A stretch of DNA of 64,000 bases from Thermoanaerobaculum sp. (GTDB lineage Bacteria; Acidobacteriota; Thermoanaerobaculia; Multivoradales; UBA5704). Location: assembly GCA_021154885.1 (NCBI GenBank), contig JAJKHS010000066.1, positions 1-64,000 on the forward strand, written 5' to 3'. Positions 41,801-48,151 of this stretch are shown one piece after another. Both the position numbers and the translations under genes were made by a program. The notes beneath the pieces are model-generated. The model was not told where the DNA came from. It saw nothing but the letters and a program-made list of their open reading frames with translations, and made no database searches. The first letter of the stretch is position 1, and each line of letters opens with the position of its first letter.

Positions 41801-44339
41801 GGCGCACGCCGTGATAGGTCAGGGTCACGTTGTGTGCGGCGCCGTCGGGCGGCGTGATGATTCCCGGCCGGCCGAAGGGGTCGTAATTGAGGAAGGCCGT
41901 CACGCTGTTGGGGCTGCCGGTCATCATCTCGGAGACCGTGGCCTTGTTGCCCGCTCCGTCGTACGTGGTCTGGCGTTTGCCGGTGCCGCCGTCGGGGAGC
42001 TGGCGCAGCTCCTGGAAGACGCGGCCGAAATCGTCGAAGACGATCTGGCTGACCGCCAGGATCGGGGCGGACTCGCTGCCGTTGTCGCGCTGGCGGACGG
42101 TGACGTTGGCTTTTGAGAACGGGCTGGCGGGAGAGTAGAGGTACTGCGTCCAGCCGCTCTGCGCGGGCTTGGTCCACGTCCGGCGTCCCAGAGCATCGTA
42201 CACGAACGCCGTGCCGACGCCGGCGGTATCCTGGCTGAAGGAGACGAGCCCGGTGGGATCGACGCTCTGGTTGAGGCTGAGGAAGCTCGCTCCCGCGTAC
42301 TGCGAGGTCGTCCGCACGCCGAAGGCGTAGGTGTGGTCGAGTTGATATTGCGGGTTTCCCGGCAGCGTCATCGTGCAGAGATCGCCGGCCGGGATGCCGC
42401 CGGGCGCATCGCCGCCGTAGGATTTTTCGCTCGACACGTTCCCCTGGGCCGTCAGGTCGTAGGCCGTCACGAGGTCGTTCGGCGACCGGGTCGCGCCATC
42501 CAGACGATGCACCCGCCTGCGAATCACCGCCGCGGTGCCCGGAGCGTAGCAGAGGTCGGTCCAGGCCGTGGCGCCGTTCTCCGTCTCGGCGGTGTGGGTC
42601 ATGGTCTCCAGCACCCAGGCCGAGTTCGACGGCCAGACGTTGAATCCCGTGCCCGAGTTGGCGGCGGGGTTGACGACGTAGTTCCCCTGGGCCGGGTTGA
42701 AGTTGGCGAAGTGGGTGCGCGCGTTCGAGCCCGGGAAGCTCCCCTCGGTGTCCTGCTGGCGGTAGTGACCCAGACCGTCGAAGGCCGAATTCACCACTCC
42801 CGCCCAGGTGCCGTCGTCCTCGTAGACCGTCCGGCTGTGTACCTGCCGTCGGTTCGTGTTGTAGACGTGGGGCGAAGTGCCAGAGCCTGGGTCGAGCTCG
42901 TAGAGCACGTACTCCGAGCGCAACGGCGCCGGCGAGCTCCCTTGGAAGGTCTGCCGGGAAAGATGGAGGTCGACGTTCGGCGGGACGTGGAGCGCGGTGA
43001 GGGGCGAGAACGCCAGGCTGTAGTTGCGGTTGTCGGTGATGCCGGTCGAAAAGTAGTTGACGGTCCGGTTGCCCAGCGGGTCCGTGATGGTCGTCCTGAC
43101 CTCGCGGGCCGTGATGAACGGTTGATCGGCGGACTGGACGTAGGTCCAGGTTCCCAGCACGGCGCCTCCGGCATCGCGCAGGGTTCGCGTCGCCACTCCC
43201 GGATTGGACTGGAGGTGGATCTTCACCGTCGAGCCGGAAGGAAACTGGAAGGTCTGCCAAGTCCACTCCAGCCGGCCCAGCGTGGGCAGCGTCAGAGCCT
43301 TGAGGTTGCCGGAATAGTTCGCGCAATGGCCGCCAGGGACCTGAGAGGTATTGAGCACCGTGAGATAGTCGTTGACCATCGCCTGGAACGCCGAGCCGTC
43401 CGGCAGGGTCACGCGGGTCAGGAGCGGCACCGTCACGGCATCGCTCACGCCGTTGAGACCATTCTGGTCCGTATCGTTGTGCGGGCAGCTTCGCCAGAGA
43501 GAGGCGTAGTCGTAACCGAAAGTATAGGCGGCCGTGGTATTGCCAAAGGCGGTCCACTGAATAAGGTCGACGAGCTGCAGGTGCGACGTCGAATCGGTAT
43601 GGAGGAAGACGGTCTGGACCCGGTTCTGGCTGTCGCGGAGGATCCACCGGTCGTCCGCGCCGTTGATTCCGGTGACATAATTGATCGTCAGGAAGTTGCC
43701 GAAGGGATCGCGGATCTGGGTGGGCAGGCCCGAGGCATCGAAGGTCCGCACCGTCCCGTCGGGAGACTCCACCTCCCGGAACCCGGCCGTGTAGGTCTTC
43801 AGCCGCAGGTAGCTGCCGTCGCGGGTGTACTGGACGTCCTGGACGCCGGGGATCGGCGCGTCCTCCGGATCGCCTTCGTGGAGAGTGGCGTAGAAAATGT
43901 GATCCGTTCCCATCTCGTCCTGGTAGATGGGGCCCAGAGGAGAGTCGTTCGCGTCGTCCGGCACCTGGCAGGGGGGGTCCATGCGGCCGAGCGACACCCG
44001 CCAGCCCAAGCCGGCGTTGGAGCAGGGGGTGGGGCTGGCCTGGGTGCGCGGCGTCAAACCCACCTGTCGCTCGATCGTCTGGAAGAACCAGGGGCTGGAG
44101 TTGTAGACCAGCTTCAGGCCGTAGGAGAAGCCGCCGTTGACGGGAAAGCTGGGGCCGAGGGGGAGGGTCAGCGTCAGGCTGCCGTTGAACAGGTTGACGT
44201 TGTCAATGTCGCCGATGTGAAACGACTGCTCGACGGGGAAACCACCGGCGGTGTTGGGGTGGACGTCTGCCACTGCCGGCGCGACCGCCCCGGCCAGTGT
44301 GGCGAGGGAGACGAGGGCGAGGAGGAGCCGGCGGCTCAT
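38847..44339 (-). CDS. Rhs/YD-repeat toxin with internal SLH triplet and colicin E5-like RNase tip
   Basis: This is an 1830-residue secreted polymorphic toxin. A signal peptide (MSRRLLLALVSLATLAGA) is followed by an Rhs/YD-repeat shell. Three SLH modules with cysteine pairs (FADVPTGYWAQREIEGL, then two more) are inserted at about residues 1070-1260. The shell resumes to the core end: FNPLVNRFTSVDPIGG, then DPDGR near 1625, where Rhs proteins are normally cut. The last 80 residues (RGWTRELVEEAIVKGEKFAA, then SVVIDNLTGEIIHVGGPGF) match the colicin E5-like anticodon RNase found at CdiA and Rhs tips. The tip is AT-richer than the shell. The start overlaps the stop of the upstream secreted protein, and a candidate immunity gene follows. 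Confidence 0.87.
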   Translation of the reverse strand: MSRRLLLALVSLATLAGAVAPAVADVHPNTAGGFPVEQSFHIGDIDNVNLFNGSLTLTLPLGPSFPVNGGFSYGLKLVYNSSPWFFQTIERQVGLTPRTQASPTPCSNAGLGWRVSLGRMDPPCQVPDDANDSPLGPIYQDEMGTDHIFYATLHEGDPEDAPIPGVQDVQYTRDGSYLRLKTYTAGFREVESPDGTVRTFDASGLPTQIRDPFGNFLTINYVTGINGADDRWILRDSQNRVQTVFLHTDSTSHLQLVDLIQWTAFGNTTAAYTFGYDYASLWRSCPHNDTDQNGLNGVSDAVTVPLLTRVTLPDGSAFQAMVNDYLTVLNTSQVPGGHCANYSGNLKALTLPTLGRLEWTWQTFQFPSGSTVKIHLQSNPGVATRTLRDAGGAVLGTWTYVQSADQPFITAREVRTTITDPLGNRTVNYFSTGITDNRNYSLAFSPLTALHVPPNVDLHLSRQTFQGSSPAPLRSEYVLYELDPGSGTSPHVYNTNRRQVHSRTVYEDDGTWAGVVNSAFDGLGHYRQQDTEGSFPGSNARTHFANFNPAQGNYVVNPAANSGTGFNVWPSNSAWVLETMTHTAETENGATAWTDLCYAPGTAAVIRRRVHRLDGATRSPNDLVTAYDLTAQGNVSSEKSYGGDAPGGIPAGDLCTMTLPGNPQYQLDHTYAFGVRTTSQYAGASFLSLNQSVDPTGLVSFSQDTAGVGTAFVYDALGRRTWTKPAQSGWTQYLYSPASPFSKANVTVRQRDNGSESAPILAVSQIVFDDFGRVFQELRQLPDGGTGKRQTTYDGAGNKATVSEMMTGSPNSVTAFLNYDPFGRPGIITPPDGAAHNVTLTYHGVRQVDRTVQIGTSFGGESPATTSEVYDRQGRLLSVTEPSGSGGSPVTTTYGYDVGNRLTSVATLGQSRGFLYDRAGLLQSETHPEKGLNGNGTVSYPSYDSRGHALQKIDGANDLSFVYDFAERLLQVNETNGRPLKVFTYAPANGGNDLRLGKLRQASRYNYTPFGTARIDETYTYGGRDGRVSRRDTASSTGESFTQSFSYNALGLSDTLTYPACTHTGCTQPAAAVFADVPTGYWAQREIEGLYSAKITGGCGGPPPLRYCPDDGITRAQMAVFLVRGMSGSTYTPPICTSASATFVDVPCSYWAADWIYELFRRGITGGCGNNHFCPDDLVTHAQMSVFLLRSREGGSYVPPPCVASFADVNCPNHWAANWISEISRRGIDTGCGGGNFCPDAPPITRAQMAGLLDRTFDLPIALDPNTTRTVQNTYAQGLLTGVSAGATTYGTISYYPNLLVSQVVHGNGMVETQGNDPNSMRRPASEGATGPYATWSSGAYSYDGAGNITHIGPSWYTYDLVSRLTSGTLYDGPTGGGNQKTQGYAFDPFGNLTNITGTSGRATPTDSVTNRLNGTGTQYDAAGNLTHWNGAVYNYDRFNQMTEMTSGNEHALYVYTADDERVWSYDLARNLSHWTLRDLGGKVLRDYVNDSGTWSLGTDYLHRDGLLLAAETQTGQRHYHLDHLGTPRLITRGSGYLAAYHVYYPFGEEATAFNQDTERMKFTGHERDLASPAGAGDDLDYMHARFFNPLVNRFTSVDPIGGNPRRPQSWNLYSYVTGNPVRYTDPDGRLEVHQPAPVGMTLGDYWGIGFGMTVIAPAWRGTTTNPNTGVWGLSSLISGGTLFHGLSDFSLGRSIRDVRGYYLNRFNQMAGEGNDFAALVDWVGLELVIPTNSRDLGIQLAMAFLPELKIPGKIIRQMASRGWTRELVEEAIVKGEKFAAFNKETGGLATRFVHPGTGQSVVIDNLTGEIIHVGGPGFQYGPLSGDLPK

Positions 44340-45001
44340 TGCGCCGCCCCGCCCTTGTGCACCGAGATCTCCATGCGCTGGGGGTCGATCACGAACCAGA
44401 GGTCGTCCGCCGCCGCCTTGGCCGGCGCCGCCGGGCTGCCCGGCAGAGGATCGAGCTTGCTCAGGGCGAAGCGCAGATGGCCGTCGTTGACGCCATCCTC
44501 GTCGCGCGCTCCGCCGTCGCCGCCGGCGAAGCTCCAGGCCCCCACCGTGGGGCGCACCACCAGGCCCATCAGGTAGGGCCGGTCGTCGAGGATCTCGTCA
44601 GGCCGCGACGCCAAGCCCTGGCCCAGGCGGCAAGGCGGATTCTTGAGCCGGTTGAGCCGGTAGCCCTGTGGAGCCGCCACCCCGAAGCCGCCGGTGTCGA
44701 GGTCCACGGCGGTCCAGATCGAGCGGTGGGCCACGGGCTGGTCGAGGACGAAGCGGGCCGTGCCGTCCGCGGCCACCGTCCCCACCTGGTAGCGCTGGAA
44801 GAGGCTGATCGAGTACTCCGCGTCCACCTGCCGCTCGACGCCGAACCACACTACGGTCTTGCCGGGCGACAGCCCGCTCGCCACCACGGCGCTCTCCTCG
44901 AACGTGATCGCCAGTGCCGGCTTGCCCTGTGCCCAGGAGGGCGGGGAGAGCAGGAGGGAGACCAGCAGCAAGAACCACCAAGGCACGCTCGCGGCTCGCA
45001 T
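44336..45001 (-). CDS. Secreted protein upstream of the Rhs gene, unknown function
   Basis: This 221-residue protein has a signal peptide ending near SPPSWAQG. The remainder is a beta-rich region with ISLFQRYQVGTVAADGTARF and IWTAVDLDTGGFGVAAP; I recognise no family. GGAGGAGG precedes ATG 45001. It overlaps the Rhs start by four bases, so it is translated with it and is probably needed for Rhs export, folding or display. It starts a three-gene operon with the Rhs protein and the immunity candidate. Confidence 0.72.
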   Translation of the reverse strand: MRAASVPWWFLLLVSLLLSPPSWAQGKPALAITFEESAVVASGLSPGKTVVWFGVERQVDAEYSISLFQRYQVGTVAADGTARFVLDQPVAHRSIWTAVDLDTGGFGVAAPQGYRLNRLKNPPCRLGQGLASRPDEILDDRPYLMGLVVRPTVGAWSFAGGDGGARDEDGVNDGHLRFALSKLDPLPGSPAAPAKAAADDLWFVIDPQRMEISVHKGGAAQ

Positions 45002-45118
45002 TGCCTCCTCCGGGTTGATCACTGGCTACTGTATACGAGAAGCGTAGGGAGATCGTTACACTTCGCGAGCTGAAGGATGCCAGCAGGGGGGCCGCGCTCG
45101 TCCTACAATCCTCCTGCC

Positions 45119-46108
45119 ATGGCAGTCCCGCAATCGTCGCTCTCCATCGTGATCCCGACGCACGACACCCGGGAGCTGACGCTCGCCTGTCTCGCCTCGC
45201 TCTTCCGCTCGCCGGCGCCGGGGATGGAGGTGATCGTGGTGGACGACGCCAGCGGCGACGGCACGGCCGAGGCGGTGCGGGAGCGGTTCCCGGAGGCGAT
45301 CGTGCTGCGCCACGAGGCGGCGGAGCGCTTCACGCGCGCGGCGAACGCCGGGCTTGCCCGCGCGCAGGGAGAGATCCTGCTGCTGCTCAACAGCGACACC
45401 GAGGTTGAGCCCGGGGGGCTGGCGGAGTTGATCGCCGTGTTCAACCGGGAGCCGGAGCTGGGGATCGCGGGCGCCCTCCTCCACTATCCCGACGGCTCGC
45501 CGCAGTGGAGCGGCGGCCGCGAGCCCTCGCCGGCCTGGTTTTTCGCCCTGGCGAGCGGCCTGCCGGCGCTCCTCCAGCGCCTCCCCATCTACCGCCGGCT
45601 GAAGCCGCTCGCTCCCCCGGGCCCGGCGCGGGTGGACTGGGTGACCGGCGCGGCCATGGCCATCCGCCGGCGGGCCTGGGAGGCGGCGGGCCCGCTGGAC
45701 GAGGGGTTCCGCTTCTACGCCCAGGACCTCGACTTCTGCCTGCGCGCCGGGCGGGCCGGCTGGGTGGTGGCGGTGAGGCCGGAGCTGCCGGTGCTCCACC
45801 ACCACGGCGCCACCATCGGCCGCGACCCGGGCGCCAGTCGCCATCAGCAGCACGAGCTCCTGTGGACGGACCTGCTGCGTTGGGCCCGCAAGCAGCACGG
45901 CGAGGCCTGGGCCACCCGGGCCGAGAGGGCGCTGCGCGCCGGCGCCGTCCTGCGCCTCGCCTCCCGCCGCCTCGCCTCCCCCTTCGTGGCACCCCACCGG
46001 CGGGCGGCCTGGCGGGAGGACGGAAAGGCGCTGCGCGCGGCTCTGAGGGCGTTGGGAACAGGGCGGGTCGAGCCCCCGGCCCACCGTCCAGACCCGCCCC
46101 TACCCTAG
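45119..46108 (+). CDS. GT2 glycosyltransferase (rhamnosyltransferase-like)
   Basis: This is a 329-residue family-2 glycosyltransferase: LSIVIPTHDTRELTLACLAS, EVIVVDDASGDGTAEAVR, the metal-binding LLLLNSDTEVEPGGL near residue 100, and DWVTGAAMAIRRRAWEAAGP with DEGFRFYAQDLDFCLRA, features of the rhamnosyltransferase-like (WbbL) subgroup. No membrane anchor is evident. It is divergent from the Rhs operon and lies 72 bases upstream of the ABC exporter genes on the same strand, so it probably acts on the exported polysaccharide. Confidence 0.88.
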   Translation: MAVPQSSLSIVIPTHDTRELTLACLASLFRSPAPGMEVIVVDDASGDGTAEAVRERFPEAIVLRHEAAERFTRAANAGLARAQGEILLLLNSDTEVEPGGLAELIAVFNREPELGIAGALLHYPDGSPQWSGGREPSPAWFFALASGLPALLQRLPIYRRLKPLAPPGPARVDWVTGAAMAIRRRAWEAAGPLDEGFRFYAQDLDFCLRAGRAGWVVAVRPELPVLHHHGATIGRDPGASRHQQHELLWTDLLRWARKQHGEAWATRAERALRAGAVLRLASRRLASPFVAPHRRAAWREDGKALRAALRALGTGRVEPPAHRPDPPLP

Positions 46109-46180
46109 GATTCAAGGCCTTCCGCTTGCCATCCTCCCGCTGAGGGTGTACAAAGCCTCCGGCCCCTCGGTCACCGCTTT

Positions 46181-46954
46181 ATGCTCGAAATCTTCCGCTA
46201 TCGCGACCTCGTCTATGCCCTCGTGGGCCGGGAGCTGAAGGTCCGCTACCGGCGCTCGGCCATCGGCTTCACCTGGACGATGCTCCAGCCGCTGCTGATG
46301 ATGCTGGTCCTCCAGGTGGTCTTCAACTCGCTCTTCCGTTTCCGGCTCGACTATGGGAACTACCCGGTCTACGCCCTCTGCGGCATCCTCTTCTGGAACT
46401 TCTTCAGCCAGAGTATCCTCACCTCGATGAACAGCCTCAAGGGAAACTCGCCGATCCTGCGCAAGCTTCCCGTGCCCAAGGAGGTCTTTCCGCTGGCGAC
46501 CGTCATCTCGGGGGTCATCAATCTCGTCTTCGCGCTGGTGCCGCTGCTGCTCATCCTGGTGGTGACCCATCACCCGATCACGCCCGCCCTGCTGTTCCTG
46601 CCGGTGTCGATCCTGCTCGCCGCGCTGTTCACCCTGGGGGCGGGACTGCTGCTCTCCCCGCTCGCGGTCTTCTTCAGCGACGTCGTGGAGATGATCGGCG
46701 TGCTGCTCTCGATCCTCATGTACCTGACGCCGATCTTCTACCCGATGAAGATCCTCGAGGGCTCCCGCTACCGGCCCCTGGTCCGCTTCAATCCGGTACG
46801 GTCCATTCTCGAGGTCTTCCGCGATCCGATCTACCTGGGCAAGGTGCCCCCCCTCAGCCATCTCAGCGTCTGCTTCGGGATCGCCCTGGCAGCGCTCGTC
46901 CTCGGCGGCATCGCGTTCCGCCGCAGCAGCGACCGCATCCCTTTCTACGTCTGA
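46181..46954 (+). CDS. wzm: ABC-2 polysaccharide export permease (Wzm/TagG-like)
   Basis: This is a 257-residue permease with six membrane segments. It starts with the amphipathic RYRDLVYALVGRELKVRYRR, then GFTWTMLQPLLMMLVLQVVF, and has the LYPLTP-like LMYLTPIFYPMKIL motif, typical of O-antigen and teichoic-acid exporters. Its end shares one base with the start of the ATPase gene (TGATG at 46954). Together they would export undecaprenyl-linked glycan made by the enzymes of the locus. The assignment to Wzm over TagG follows from the Gram-negative context. Confidence 0.9.
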   Translation: MLEIFRYRDLVYALVGRELKVRYRRSAIGFTWTMLQPLLMMLVLQVVFNSLFRFRLDYGNYPVYALCGILFWNFFSQSILTSMNSLKGNSPILRKLPVPKEVFPLATVISGVINLVFALVPLLLILVVTHHPITPALLFLPVSILLAALFTLGAGLLLSPLAVFFSDVVEMIGVLLSILMYLTPIFYPMKILEGSRYRPLVRFNPVRSILEVFRDPIYLGKVPPLSHLSVCFGIALAALVLGGIAFRRSSDRIPFYV

Positions 46955-47748
46955 TGGAAGACGTCAGCATTCGCCTCCAGGGGGTCTCCCTCTGCTACCG
47001 GCTGGCCAAGCAGCGGGTGCCGTCGCTCAAGGAGTACGCCATCCACTTCCTGCGCGGCTCGCTCTCCTACGAGCAGCTCTGGGCGCTGCGCGACCTCGAC
47101 CTCACGGTGCAGAAGGGTGAGACGCTGGGCATCGTCGGGCGCAACGGCGCCGGCAAGAGCACCCTCCTCAAGGTGATCTCCCGCGTGCTCAAGCCCACCC
47201 GCGGCACCGCCACCGTGCGCGGCCGGCTCGCCCCCATTCTGGAGCTGGGCAGCGGCTTCGACTACGAGCTGACGGGACTCGAGAACGTCTACCTGAACGC
47301 GCTCCTCCTGGGCCACACCCGGCGTGAGATCGAGCGGCGGGTCGAGGAGATCGTGGAGTTCAGCGGCCTGGGGGACTTCATCCGCGCCCCGCTGCGCAAC
47401 TACTCTTCCGGCATGCAGGCCCGCCTCGGCTTCTCCATCGCCACCGCCTGGGTGCCCGACATCCTCATCCTCGACGAGGTGCTCTCCGTGGGCGACGCCA
47501 CCTTCACCGAAAAGTGCGAAGCGCGCCTCCAGCGCTTTCACGATGCCGGCGCCACGGTGCTCCTCGTCTCCCACAACTCCGGGGCCATCCTCAAGAACTG
47601 CACGCGCTGCATCTGGCTCGACGACGGCCGGCTGCGCGCCGACGGCGCGTCCCGCCAGGTGCTCGAGCTCTACCTGCGCGAGCACGGCACCGATCCCGCC
47701 GAGCACCTCGGCGGACGCCTCCCCTCCGCCGCCCCCCTCACGACGTGA
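46954..47748 (+). CDS. wzt: ABC transporter ATPase for polysaccharide export (Wzt/TagH-like)
   Basis: This is a 264-residue ATPase paired with the permease upstream. Walker A is GRNGAGKSTLL near residue 65, the signature is YSSGMQARLGFSIA, and Walker B is ILILDEVLSVGD, with the polysaccharide-specific LELGSGFDYELTGLENVYLN loop. It lacks the C-terminal carbohydrate-binding domain of long Wzt proteins, so it belongs to the short type, whose export does not depend on a chain-end cap read by that domain. Its stop codon lies inside the first PadR-type palindrome at 47733-47753. Confidence 0.92.
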   Translation: MEDVSIRLQGVSLCYRLAKQRVPSLKEYAIHFLRGSLSYEQLWALRDLDLTVQKGETLGIVGRNGAGKSTLLKVISRVLKPTRGTATVRGRLAPILELGSGFDYELTGLENVYLNALLLGHTRREIERRVEEIVEFSGLGDFIRAPLRNYSSGMQARLGFSIATAWVPDILILDEVLSVGDATFTEKCEARLQRFHDAGATVLLVSHNSGAILKNCTRCIWLDDGRLRADGASRQVLELYLREHGTDPAEHLGGRLPSAAPLTT

Positions 47749-47753
47749 GGGGG
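47733..47753. promoter_or_regulatory. Palindromic operator 1, upstream of padR
   Basis: CCCCCTCACG-A-CGTGAGGGGG is a perfect palindrome with ten-base arms. It sits just upstream of the -35 box of the padR promoter and includes the stop codon of the Wzt-like gene. With operator 2, the shared half-site is CCCCTCAC. Confidence 0.7.
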
Positions 47754-47754
47754 C

Positions 47755-47783
47755 TTTACACGCCCCCTCGCCGTCTGTATCCT
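47755..47783 (+). promoter_or_regulatory. padR-ADOP promoter
   Basis: TTTACA (47755-47760) and TATCCT (47778-47783) are 17 bases apart, a good sigma-70 promoter. It is bracketed by the two palindromes, which fits repression by the PadR protein it expresses. Confidence 0.65.
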
Positions 47784-47785
47784 GT

Positions 47786-47804
47786 CCCCTCACGTTGTGA
47801 GGGG
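47786..47804. promoter_or_regulatory. Palindromic operator 2, at the padR transcription start
   Basis: CCCCTCAC-GTT-GTGAGGGG has perfect eight-base arms and covers the expected transcription start. Centre-to-centre distance to operator 1 is 52 bases, about five helical turns, so looping or paired binding is possible. Confidence 0.7.
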
Positions 47805-47813
47805 AATGACACG

Positions 47814-48146
47814 ATGCCCAAGACCTCTCTCGAGCTGATGCAAGGGACCGTGGCGGTCCTGATCCTCAAGACCCTCTCCTGGGGAGCGATGCACGGGTAC
47901 GACATCTCGCGCACTATCCGCCAGAGGAGCGACGGCGCCCTGGGCGTCGAGGACGCCGCCCTGTACCAGGCCCTCCACCGGCTGGAGAAAAGGGCTTGGA
48001 TCGAGGCCGAATGGGGGCTCTCGGAGAACAACCGCCGGGCCAAGTTCTACCGCCTCACCGGCGACGGGCGGCAGGCGCTGCAGGCAGAGCTCTCCACCTG
48101 GAGGAGCTACGTGGACGCCGTCTCCAAGGTGCTGGAGACGGCCTGA
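47814..48146 (+). CDS. PadR family transcriptional regulator
   Basis: This is a 110-residue winged-helix repressor of the short PadR type. It shows the family opening LELMQGTVAVLILKTLSW, AMHGYDISRTIRQRS, VEDAALYQALHRLEKRAWIE and a wing with NNRRAKFYRLTGDGRQAL. It is followed five bases later by the ADOP permease gene. In Acidobacteriota this pair recurs many times per genome, and the PadR member is thought to control its own permease. The two palindromes flanking its promoter support autoregulation. The inducer is unknown. Confidence 0.92.
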   Translation: MPKTSLELMQGTVAVLILKTLSWGAMHGYDISRTIRQRSDGALGVEDAALYQALHRLEKRAWIEAEWGLSENNRRAKFYRLTGDGRQALQAELSTWRSYVDAVSKVLETA

Positions 48147-48151
48147 CGGCC

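Noticed and set aside
42333-44576. A 747-codon open frame on the plus strand
   Set aside because: It is antisense to the Rhs gene, with no recognisable domain and no ribosome binding site.
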